This document shows positions 23,798 through 31,009 of a stretch of 32,253 nucleotides of DNA, piece after piece. The notes beneath the pieces are model-generated. The model did no database searches, had not been told where the DNA came from, and worked only from the letters and a program-made list of their open reading frames with translations. Positions within the stretch are counted from its first letter, which is position 1, and every line of letters begins with the position of its first letter. The stretch spans positions 1 through 32,253 of the forward strand of contig JAAYQG010000007.1 in the NCBI GenBank assembly GCA_012519415.1, read 5' to 3'. The DNA comes from Treponema sp. Its GTDB lineage: Bacteria; Spirochaetota; Spirochaetia; Treponematales; Treponemataceae. The position numbers and the translations under genes were made by a program.

Positions 23798-26700
23798 TCA
23801 AGAAATACCAAGCTCCTTAAAAAGCTTTTTGTATGTTTCAAAATAGCTCGATTGGGCAAATTCTTCGATTTTTTCATCCGGAAGATTTTCAAGAAGTTGA
23901 TCCATATAAAGAAGAACAGCTTTAATTTCTTCTTTCAAATCTTTTTGGTCTTTATCAGCAAATTGATCAGCTTTTTTGCGAACAGATTCAACATCTGCAT
24001 CGTCTTCAACAGATTCAACATCTGCTGTATCGTCTTCATCGATAGGAAGCTCAGCTTCATCGTCGTCTTTCCACTGTTCACTTTCAAAAACAGCATCTGT
24101 CGGTGTTTCATCTACTTCTGAGAAAGGACCATCATCTTCATCGCTATCTAGCAATACTTCTTCTGTTTCTTCAATAGGAGCATCTAAATCGTCAACAATT
24201 TCAGTAGTTACTTCAGGTTCTGAATCTAAAATATCTTCTGTTGGCTGCACTTCAGATGGAGTATCATAAATCTCTTCATCGTTTGGCTCTTCTTCGAGAT
24301 ATTTGATAGTATCATTTGAAATAGAATCTTCCGTTTCAGTTTCTGTGCTTTCAACAAAACTATCATCGGAATCAACAATAATATCATCTATTCTTGGAAC
24401 ATTAATTTCTTCGATATCAGATTCATCTTCAATGTCATGAAGTTCAATTTCAAGATTTTCCGGTTCTTCAAGTGTTTCATCGAAGTCCATAATAGGAGCT
24501 GTCGGAACTTCATCATCAGAAATAATTTGGGCAGAATCTTCTGTTGTATTATCTACATATTCTTCTGTAAAGTCAGCAGTATTAAGAATATTGCTTAATT
24601 CATCACCAGAAAGAGCAATTGTTTCGTCTTCAACATCTCCGTCAAAAAATCCGGTAGATTCAGAAGGAACAACAGGTGGAGATTCATATTCAATTTCTGA
24701 TTCTTCATCTAATGTATCATCAAGTTCTTCTGTTGCAACACATTTATTTGTGTTAGCGTTAGAAACAAATGAATCAAGTCGAACATTTGAAAGTTCTTGT
24801 TTTAATTGAGAAATTTCGGAACGGAGCATGGACAACTCGTTAGATATTTCTTTAAGAACAGCTTCTGAAATATTTGATGTCAATCCAGGTACTCCTTTTG
24901 CAGATTGTTCTAATATACCCGAATCTTGTGTAGCTTCATCAAAATCCATGTTGCGCTCATCCTCCTTGTGTTCAGTATACTCTGATTTTTCGGCAATATC
25001 AAGCAGATTTTTATCAGACTCATTTTGATCTTCTTGTTCATCTTCTGCAACTGATCCTGCAATAATCGAATTATATAACGATACATCTGATATTTTACTT
25101 TCTTCTTCATCGTATAAATTATTAGAAAAAGAAAGATTTGTATCAATTTCTTCATCTGAAAATTCAGTGTCTGTCAGTTCAGGGTCAGAAAAATCATCTG
25201 AAGTTGTATCTGATGTAATATCGTCAAAAGACGGTAGTTCATTATAAGAAATATCATCTACAACATTGATATCATCAAAACTTGGAAGTTCATCGTTTTC
25301 TTCTTCTAAAGTAGAATTATCAAATTTACCAAAAGATAAAGAATCTGTCGATAAAGAATCGGAATTATCTTCTGCTGCAAGATTATCAGCAAGTTCTGCA
25401 GCATTAATAAAATCTTTGTCGTTTTCATCTAAAGATTCAATGATATAATCATTCGTCGCTTTTTCAGATGTTTCTTTTTCACTTGCATCACATACGTTAT
25501 TTTCTTCATTAGCAACAGATTCATCAAAATTATTTGAAATCGAAACATTTTCTGCTTCTTCTTCAAAATAAAAATCATCTAATATAGGTGGAGTTTCAAG
25601 AATTTCGTCAGTATCGTCGTCTATATAAGGGATTTCAATGCCGTCAACGTCAGCTTCGTCATTATCTAAAAGTAAATCGTCGTTAAAATCTAATTCAATA
25701 TCGTTATCTGTAAAATTAGATTCATCTTCAGATTCAATTTCATCTTCAAGAGTCGAATTTTCATCAAGAGGAATATCAAAATTTTCTACATTTTCAGTTG
25801 AAGAATATGTATCTTGTTCCGTTAAAAGTTCCTCCGCTAACGAATCATCATCTTCTGTAATTTCAGAAAAATTATCTTCGTTCGACAAAATATCAGGCAG
25901 AATATCAGCATTATCCAAAATATCAGATGTTTCTGAAATTTCATCATCTTTTGCGATTGAAGAAATATAAGATTCTTCAGAATCTTCTTGGAGTGGAAGA
26001 GGTGTATCATCTGTAGAAATCTCTGATGTTTCTGGCGAATCAAAATCAGCTTCGTCATTGAGTTTAATATCAAAATCGTCTTCAGATATTAATGGCACAG
26101 TAAATTCGTCTTCGTTAATTATATCTGAATCTATCGAATCTTCAGTTGATAACGGCGTTTCATCTTTTGAAACAGTTTCTATGGCAGGCTCTCCAATATT
26201 TTCTGCATCAGCAAAAAGATTTTCATAGAAATCATCATCTTCGGACTTTTCATGAGTTGCTTTTATCGGAGCTGGAGCAGCTTCTTTTTCTGCTTGTGGA
26301 ATAAATGCAACTTTATTGCCGTCTGTGTCTATTTTCGTTCCATAAAGCGGAATAGATTCTGATGTTTCAAAGTCGTCAGAAACTTCTACTGTTGTTGTTT
26401 TTGTAATATTTGCGTCTTCTTGCGAAACAGTAATATCGTAGTCAATTTTTTCAGCTTTTTTTGCATTAGTATTTTCTGTTTGTATACTTGGAATATCATC
26501 AGAAGAAAGAAAATCATCGAATTCTGTAACTTCATCAAAGCCAGAATCAACAGTTACTGTTTCTGTAGAAGACGAAACATCCGGAGATTCATTTTGAATA
26601 GATGAAAACATTTCATCAAAATTATCTTCAACAGCAGAATCTGTTTGAGTTGAATCTTTAAACATTTCATTGAAATTACTTTCTTCATCGATAGTATCGC

Positions 26701-27997
26701 TTACATCTATTTGAATTTCAGAAACAAACTGATCGTCAAATTCAAGATCTATATCTATCGGCTCTTCATTTAAAATTTCCGTTTTTTCTTCTGCAGAACC
26801 GCCGAATTCGGCATTCAAATCACTTAAAAAATCATCTGTTACGTCAAAACCTTCATCTGAACTTATACCAAATTCATTAGATACATCAATTTCGCCGTCA
26901 TCGCTTATAAAATCATCAATAGAAAGTCCAATTTCTTCAGATTTTTCAGCTTGAGTATTATCAGCAGATGAAAGATTTTCTATATCATCATCTATTTTAT
27001 CAAAAGAAGTCATATCTGTTTGTTCAAAATTATCAGTTTCAGGATTAGAAAAATCATAACTTGAATTTTCTGAAATATTGTCTTCTGGCAAAGTTGTTTC
27101 AAACATTGTATCAAAATCATCTTCGATATTGTTTATAACGTTTGGCGTTTCTTCAGATAAAGAAAATTGATTTATATCATCAGAAACATTTTGAACATCA
27201 TCGGTAATATTATTATCAATTGAATCATTAAATTCCGGTGAAGCTGTTATCGATTCAGAAAAAACATCGGTTTTAATATCTTCTGTTTCCGGTGTAGCAC
27301 CAAAATCAGCCAAGCCAAAAACATCTTCTGTTAAATTTAGAGTTTCTGTTTGGTTTTCGGAATTATTAGAATCATCGGAATTATTAGAATCAATAAAATC
27401 ATCAAAGGCATTCGATGATAATTCTGAACTATTTTTTTCGATTTCATCAAATGAGGAATCATCTGTTAAATCTATAGCATCAAATGATTCTGTAGTTTCT
27501 TCTATAGTAGGTTTCTTTAATGAATTTTCCAGTTCACTTTCGGAAGGTACTTCAAGCGGTGGAACTTCAATATTTTCAACAGATGGATAATCATAGTGTG
27601 GTGCATCATCAAGCGGCTCCCAGTTTTCGGCAGAATCTTCTTCTTGAAAATCTTGAAAAGTAGAAGAAACTTCATGTGATACAGGAGCTGAAAATGTAGT
27701 TTGTGTAGATTCATCACTGTTTTCAAAAGATTCACTTGAGATTTCTTCTTGTTCTTCTATAAAATCATCAGTCAAATCTGCTGCATTTATGTCAGGGGTA
27801 TTATCAAAATCAGGTTTAGATAAATCTGAAAGAGGTGATGTTGAATCAGAAAAATCTACCGGCTGAACAGAATTGTCTGCTTCTGAAAAAATAGAGTCAT
27901 TTTGCGAAACATCTTCGGGGGCCTTTTTGACCCAAATACCAAACTGTTCAATGTCTTTGGCGTTAGAATCAAAATCATCTTTCTTATCAAAAGCCAT
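23798..27997 (-). CDS. Giant acidic, probably disordered protein; putative scaffold
   Basis: 1399 aa from an ATG with ACGGAG upstream. The composition is dominated by Asp, Glu, Ser, Thr and Asn, with very few basic residues, so the body should be intrinsically disordered and very acidic; no signal peptide or membrane segment. Recognisable islands: an N-terminal IEQFGIWVKKAPEDV (16-30); Phe-containing short motifs FDTMF (295-299), FNEMF (442-446), FDEMF (460-464), FYENLF (590-595); a coiled coil starting AVLKEISNELSMLRSEISQL at 1046 to about 1074; LSGDELSNILN (1129-1139), which resembles the CheY-binding N-terminal motif of FliM; and a helical C-terminal domain (about 1339-1399) with KEEIKAVLLYMDQLL and YKKLFKELGI. 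First gene of the operon with the Maf pair. A hub role is inference. Confidence 0.8.
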   Translation of the reverse strand: MAFDKKDDFDSNAKDIEQFGIWVKKAPEDVSQNDSIFSEADNSVQPVDFSDSTSPLSDLSKPDFDNTPDINAADLTDDFIEEQEEISSESFENSDESTQTTFSAPVSHEVSSTFQDFQEEDSAENWEPLDDAPHYDYPSVENIEVPPLEVPSESELENSLKKPTIEETTESFDAIDLTDDSSFDEIEKNSSELSSNAFDDFIDSNNSDDSNNSENQTETLNLTEDVFGLADFGATPETEDIKTDVFSESITASPEFNDSIDNNITDDVQNVSDDINQFSLSEETPNVINNIEDDFDTMFETTLPEDNISENSSYDFSNPETDNFEQTDMTSFDKIDDDIENLSSADNTQAEKSEEIGLSIDDFISDDGEIDVSNEFGISSDEGFDVTDDFLSDLNAEFGGSAEEKTEILNEEPIDIDLEFDDQFVSEIQIDVSDTIDEESNFNEMFKDSTQTDSAVEDNFDEMFSSIQNESPDVSSSTETVTVDSGFDEVTEFDDFLSSDDIPSIQTENTNAKKAEKIDYDITVSQEDANITKTTTVEVSDDFETSESIPLYGTKIDTDGNKVAFIPQAEKEAAPAPIKATHEKSEDDDFYENLFADAENIGEPAIETVSKDETPLSTEDSIDSDIINEDEFTVPLISEDDFDIKLNDEADFDSPETSEISTDDTPLPLQEDSEESYISSIAKDDEISETSDILDNADILPDILSNEDNFSEITEDDDSLAEELLTEQDTYSSTENVENFDIPLDENSTLEDEIESEDESNFTDNDIELDFNDDLLLDNDEADVDGIEIPYIDDDTDEILETPPILDDFYFEEEAENVSISNNFDESVANEENNVCDASEKETSEKATNDYIIESLDENDKDFINAAELADNLAAEDNSDSLSTDSLSFGKFDNSTLEEENDELPSFDDINVVDDISYNELPSFDDITSDTTSDDFSDPELTDTEFSDEEIDTNLSFSNNLYDEEESKISDVSLYNSIIAGSVAEDEQEDQNESDKNLLDIAEKSEYTEHKEDERNMDFDEATQDSGILEQSAKGVPGLTSNISEAVLKEISNELSMLRSEISQLKQELSNVRLDSFVSNANTNKCVATEELDDTLDEESEIEYESPPVVPSESTGFFDGDVEDETIALSGDELSNILNTADFTEEYVDNTTEDSAQIISDDEVPTAPIMDFDETLEEPENLEIELHDIEDESDIEEINVPRIDDIIVDSDDSFVESTETETEDSISNDTIKYLEEEPNDEEIYDTPSEVQPTEDILDSEPEVTTEIVDDLDAPIEETEEVLLDSDEDDGPFSEVDETPTDAVFESEQWKDDDEAELPIDEDDTADVESVEDDADVESVRKKADQFADKDQKDLKEEIKAVLLYMDQLLENLPDEKIEEFAQSSYFETYKKLFKELGIS

Positions 27998-27999
27998 GA

Positions 28000-28301
28000 A
28001 AAACTCCGTAAAAAAATTTATGCACTTTTAGTATAACATTAAAATTGTCTTCCTGCAGAAAAAATCAACAAAAATATGGTAATTTCAATATTATTTTTGA
28101 AAATTTAATCCGACAATAGCTTACTCTTTCTTATTTCGGCAGAAATCGCAAATTTGTCCATATTCTTTTTTATGCGCCGATTTTTGAAGAAAATTTTAAT
28201 TTCAAAGCAAATGAATGCATTATTCTAAATTGAATGAGCTTGTTTTGCAAGAAAATTTGAAAAAACTTTTGTATAAATTTTGTATAAAAAACGGAAAATG
28301 C
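28000..28301. other. Divergent intergenic region between the acidic-protein and FtsB-like genes
   Basis: About 300 bp, AT-rich. It contains the minus-strand extended -10 (28030-28038) for the acidic-protein operon. An in-frame ATG at 28215 would extend the FtsB-like gene into it but has no ribosome site. No RNA gene or repeat was seen. Confidence 0.4.
28030..28038 (-). promoter_or_regulatory. Extended -10 promoter element for the acidic-protein operon
   Basis: TGTTATACT on the minus strand fits TGnTATAAT with one change. There is no good -35, as expected for extended -10 promoters. It is 32 bp before the ATG at 27997, leaving room for the ACGGAG site. Confidence 0.4.
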
Positions 28302-28820
28302 ATGGAGAAAAACAGCATTCATGCCGTTATTAGTCTTATGACACGTATGAAAGTTTTAGTGGCTGCGTTTTTTGGCACGCTTGTCTATGTGTTTATTTCT
28401 GTCGGTTTTGGACCTGAGGGGTTTTGGGCAGTTTCTCAACTGGAAGAACAAAAACAGATGATAACGGCTAATTTGCAATCAATTCAGCAAATTAACGATG
28501 GGCTTAAAATTGAATTTCAAGGTTTGAGAGTAGACCCAGATGTAATTGCCGCTTATGCTAAAAAATTAGGCTACAAAAAGGAAAATGAAAAATTAATTCG
28601 CCTTCAAGGCCTATCTTCGCAAACTGAATTTGTTCCGGAAATCGGTAATCCGGTAACACTTGGAAAGATAAATTATATTCCTGAATGGTTGTGCAAAGTT
28701 TCCGGTTTGTGTATTTTTTGCTTTTTTATGGCAATTTTTGCTATGCAAGATTTGCGTAAAAAATTACAGCAAAAACGAACTGTAAATCTTTATTATGAAA
28801 ATACTCAAAGAGCATTCTAA
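28302..28820 (+). CDS. FtsB/DivIC-like septum-formation protein with extra C-terminal membrane segment
   Basis: 172 aa from the ATG at 28302; the frame is open from 28215 and an ATG at 28338 is also possible, so the start is uncertain. A membrane segment (VLVAAFFGTLVYVFISVGF) is followed by a coiled coil (LEEQKQMITANLQSIQQINDGLKIEF) and then the DPDVIAAYAKKLGYKKENEKLIRL block, which matches the post-coil region of FtsB/DivIC (A..LGY..p.E). These proteins join FtsL and FtsQ/DivIB in the divisome. Unlike classical members (about 100 aa) it has a second membrane segment (SGLCIFCFFMAIFAM) and a basic tail. It overlaps tsaC by 26 nt, so the two are co-expressed. Confidence 0.7.
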   Translation: MEKNSIHAVISLMTRMKVLVAAFFGTLVYVFISVGFGPEGFWAVSQLEEQKQMITANLQSIQQINDGLKIEFQGLRVDPDVIAAYAKKLGYKKENEKLIRLQGLSSQTEFVPEIGNPVTLGKINYIPEWLCKVSGLCIFCFFMAIFAMQDLRKKLQQKRTVNLYYENTQRAF

Positions 28821-29364
28821 TTCAGCAGAATGCGTTGCTGAATGTATAAAAAAATTCGGTGTAGTAATTATTCCAACAGATACGATTTATGGATTCTCTT
28901 CCATTGTTGGCGATGATGGAGAGAAAATTCGACAAATAAAGGGTAGGGCAGAAACAAAACCTTTTATTGAACTTGTAGATTCTATAGAATCTGCGTTTAA
29001 GATTAGCACTGTAGAAATTCCTGATGATATTTTGAAATTTTGGCCTGGTGCAGTTACGGTGATTGTTCCACGAAAAAAAGAATTAGGTGGAGGCACTGTA
29101 GCTTTGCGCTGTCCCGGAGATTCTTGGCTTAGGAATGTGATAAAACTTTCCGGTAAAAGCATTTACTCAACAAGTGTAAATCGCTCTAATTTTCAGCCTT
29201 TATCTAAAATCGAAGAAATTATTAAAGAATTTGAAGATGAAGTTTCTTTAATAGTTTGCGATGGAGATAAACCAAACGGAATTGCTTCAACTTTAGTAGA
29301 TATTACTTCTGGAAAAATAAAAGTGCTTAGGCAAGGTTCGGTTTTGATTAAAGAAACTTTTTAA
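28795..29364 (+). CDS. tsaC: Threonylcarbamoyl-AMP synthase (Sua5/YrdC/TsaC)
   Basis: 189 aa, the length of single-domain TsaC/YrdC. It makes threonylcarbamoyl-AMP from Thr, bicarbonate and ATP for tRNA t6A37 formation. Motifs: VIIPTDTIYGFSS near the N-terminus, IKGRAETKPF (the KxR-type ATP/substrate loop), WPGAVTVIVP, VALRCPGD, and STSVNRSNFQPLS with the conserved Ser/Asn pair. No Sua5 C-terminal domain. It starts within the last codons of the FtsB-like gene. It is convergent with smpB; the 40-bp gap shows no clear terminator. Confidence 0.92.
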   Translation: MKILKEHSNSAECVAECIKKFGVVIIPTDTIYGFSSIVGDDGEKIRQIKGRAETKPFIELVDSIESAFKISTVEIPDDILKFWPGAVTVIVPRKKELGGGTVALRCPGDSWLRNVIKLSGKSIYSTSVNRSNFQPLSKIEEIIKEFEDEVSLIVCDGDKPNGIASTLVDITSGKIKVLRQGSVLIKETF

Positions 29365-29404
29365 ACTTTGTATGAAGAAATGTGTATTTTTATTATGCAA
29401 ATTA

Positions 29405-29872
29405 TCAATGATTCATTTTATTTCTGAATTCTATTTGCATATCTCGACGAATATCTCTTTCTTTAATATCTGAGCGTTTATCGAAAAGTTTTTTGCCTTT
29501 ACAAATGCCAATATTCACTTTTACACGGCCGTTTTTAAAATAAAAATCTAACGGAATTAGCGTGTATCCTTTTTCTGTAACTTTTCTTTCAAGTCTTTTA
29601 ATTTCTTCCCGATGAAGCAAAAGCTTTTTGGGACGGTCCGGTTCATGGTTAAAAACTGATGAATATGGATTTTCTGAAATATGAAGATTTTTTAGCCAAA
29701 CTTCATGATTTGAAATTTCTGCAAATGCATCAGGGAAAGAAATGGTTCCATCTCTGAAAGATTTTATTTCAGTTCCTTTAAGTTCAATTCCGCATTCTAT
29801 AGAGTCTTCGATTGTATAATTAAATCGCGCCTTTTTGTTCTGCGCAATAAGTTTAATTCCTTTCTGCTTCAT
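29405..29872 (-). CDS. smpB: SsrA (tmRNA)-binding protein SmpB
   Basis: 155 aa, standard length. SmpB carries tmRNA into stalled ribosomes for trans-translation. Motifs: KLIAQNKKARFNYTIEDSIECGIELKGTEIKS, the NLHISEN segment (usual NxHI), RPKKLLLHREEI, and a basic C-terminal tail KKLFDKRSDIKERDIRRD that mimics mRNA in the ribosome channel. No tmRNA gene is recognisable in the window. The ATG at 29872 lacks a Shine-Dalgarno sequence; a good promoter (29880-29908) puts the transcription start at or next to it. Confidence 0.95.
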   Translation of the reverse strand: MKQKGIKLIAQNKKARFNYTIEDSIECGIELKGTEIKSFRDGTISFPDAFAEISNHEVWLKNLHISENPYSSVFNHEPDRPKKLLLHREEIKRLERKVTEKGYTLIPLDFYFKNGRVKVNIGICKGKKLFDKRSDIKERDIRRDMQIEFRNKMNH

Positions 29873-29879
29873 GCGCCAA

Positions 29880-29908
29880 AGTATATCATTTTAATGAGAG
29901 TTTCTCAA
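29880..29908 (-). promoter_or_regulatory. Sigma-70 promoter of smpB, leaderless arrangement
   Basis: Minus strand TTGAGA (29908-29903, 5/6), 17-bp spacer, TATACT (29885-29880, 5/6), then 7 nt to the ATG at 29872. This is the best -35/-10 pair in the window, and it leaves no room for a ribosome site. Confidence 0.6.
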
Positions 29909-29912
29909 TATT

Positions 29913-29967
29913 GGCGTTTTGCGTTTGGGATTGAGCTATGAATTTGGGACTATGTTAGCAAAACGCC
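29913..29967 (+). repeat. Stem-loop repeat copy A
   Basis: GGCGTTTTGC (29913-29922) pairs perfectly with GCAAAACGCC (29958-29967), 10 bp, around a 35-nt centre with GGGATTGAGCTATG and TTTGGGACTATGTTA. First of three tandem copies in the smpB-lepB gap. Confidence 0.75.
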
Positions 29968-29974
29968 GAAGTTT

Positions 29975-30061
29975 GCACTTTAATCAGACTTCCTTGTCTG
30001 ATTAAAGTGCCGAGTTTTGCTTCACAAAACTCGTCGCTTGTGCACTGCGTCCTTGCAGTGC
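29975..30061 (+). repeat. Three consecutive perfect hairpins between repeat copies A and B
   Basis: GCACTTTAATCAGAC/GTCTGATTAAAGTGC (29975-29989 with 29996-30010, 15 bp, loop TTCCTT); CGAGTTTTG/CAAAACTCG (30011-30019 with 30025-30033, 9 bp); GCACTGC/GCAGTGC (30042-30048 with 30055-30061, 7 bp). None has a T tract suited to termination. Together with copies A-C they fill nearly the whole intergenic region with paired sequence. Confidence 0.7.
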
Positions 30062-30076
30062 GGGTTTGTAAGGGGT

Positions 30077-30127
30077 GCGTTTTGCTTTGGGATTAATCTT
30101 AAATTTGGGGTTATGTTAGCAAAACGC
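30077..30127 (+). repeat. Stem-loop repeat copy B
   Basis: GCGTTTTGC (30077-30085) pairs with GCAAAACGC (30119-30127), 9 bp, around a 33-nt centre (TTTGGGATTAATC, then TTTGGGGTTATGTTA). A further perfect 11-bp hairpin CAAGTTTTTGC/GCAAAAACTTG (30128-30138 with 30142-30152, loop GGG) follows directly. Confidence 0.75.
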
Positions 30128-30160
30128 CAAGTTTTTGCGGGGCAAAAACTTGAGGTTTGG

Positions 30161-30210
30161 GCGTTCACTTGGGTTTTATCTACGAAATTGGGGTTATGTT
30201 GGTGAAACGC
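30161..30210 (+). repeat. Stem-loop repeat copy C
   Basis: GCGTTCAC (30161-30168) pairs with GTGAAACGC (30202-30210) with one bulge, around a 33-nt centre (TTGGGTTTTATC, then TTGGGGTTATGTTG). The stem end changed from TTTGC/GCAAA in copies A and B to CAC/GTG on both sides, a compensatory change. It lies just before the signal peptidase gene and could include its start codon region. Confidence 0.7.
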
Positions 30211-30246
30211 TTGTTTTTTATGTTCTCATTATGTTATCTTCTTGTT

Positions 30247-31005
30247 ATGGCTTCTAATTTAAGTGGAATTGAATATTCATATTTATTAAAACAGCATCGC
30301 CGAAAAAATACAATTTTTTTAGTTGTGTTTGTTTTCATTGTTTTTATTGTTTGCACATCATGGCAAAGATTTGTGTTTTTTCCGATAATCGTGTCTTCTG
30401 TGTCGATGCAACCTTTGCTTGATTCTGGGGATGTTGTTTTTGTAACACCTCTTGCGTCTGTAAAGCCTGTTGAAGACAAAATACCTGTTGTATCTTCGGT
30501 TCTTCATTGTATAAATTTGAAACGCGGAGATGTTGTTTTAATTTCACCTGATTTAAAAAATGAAAAATCCATATTTATGAGCATAATTGATTATGTTACT
30601 GAATTTATTACATTTCAAAGGCATAGTTTTTTTAAAAAAACTAATTTAGTTACACAGTCCAATACTGTTCGCCGCATTGTGGGTTTGCCTGGAGATACAA
30701 TTTATATGAAAGATTGTATTTTGTATGTTAAACCAAAAGGCGAAACTTATTCACTTACAGAATTTGAGCTTTCCGATATTCAGTATGATATTTTTATTGA
30801 GGGAACAGATGTTACATGGAGCCGTGAAATCGGGTTTCCAGGCGAAATGAAAACAATAATTTTAAAAAATGATGAATATTTTGTGCTTGCCGATAATCGT
30901 TCTCATGGAATTGATTCACGTTATTACGGACCGGTTAGAGGACGCAATATAAAAGGGAAGTTATTTCTTCGTTATTGGCCTATAAAGAAAATTTCACTTT
31001 TCTGA
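30247..31005 (+). CDS. lepB: Signal peptidase I (S26 family), catalytic Lys position reads Arg
   Basis: 252 aa from the ATG at 30247; ATGs at 30196 and 30220 are in frame and possible, the first inside repeat copy C with GGGG before it, so the start is uncertain. The enzyme removes signal peptides from exported proteins. One membrane segment (TIFLVVFVFIVFIVC) is followed by the catalytic Ser53 in SVSMQP. The usual box D is Y-[IV]-K-R-[VI]-[VI]-G-L-P-G-D; here it reads TVRRIVGLPGD (codons CGC CGC), so the general-base Lys is replaced by Arg142. Box E is present as ADNRSHGIDSRYYGPV. The insert between box B and box D is long. Co-directional with hemW, 4 bp downstream. Confidence 0.85.
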   Translation: MASNLSGIEYSYLLKQHRRKNTIFLVVFVFIVFIVCTSWQRFVFFPIIVSSVSMQPLLDSGDVVFVTPLASVKPVEDKIPVVSSVLHCINLKRGDVVLISPDLKNEKSIFMSIIDYVTEFITFQRHSFFKKTNLVTQSNTVRRIVGLPGDTIYMKDCILYVKPKGETYSLTEFELSDIQYDIFIEGTDVTWSREIGFPGEMKTIILKNDEYFVLADNRSHGIDSRYYGPVRGRNIKGKLFLRYWPIKKISLF

Positions 31006-31009
31006 ATTT

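Noticed and set aside
23976-25970. Ser-rich plus-strand frames opposite the acidic gene
   Set aside because: Poly-Ser content is the mirror of GAA/GAT/TCA codons on the other strand. None has a ribosome site or homologous feature.
29913-30152. CRISPR array
   Set aside because: Repeats are few, imperfect and irregularly spaced, with hairpins rather than unique spacers between them, and no cas gene is present.
29913-30210. Integron attC sites
   Set aside because: The stems and TTAGCAAAACGCC ends loosely recall attC sites, but the GTTRRRY core is not matched (GTTAGCA), no integrase or cassettes are present, and the copies are only 80-160 bp apart.
29365-30246. tmRNA gene next to smpB
   Set aside because: Neither the conserved tmRNA 5' end nor a tRNA-Ala-like 3' end could be found on either strand in this stretch.
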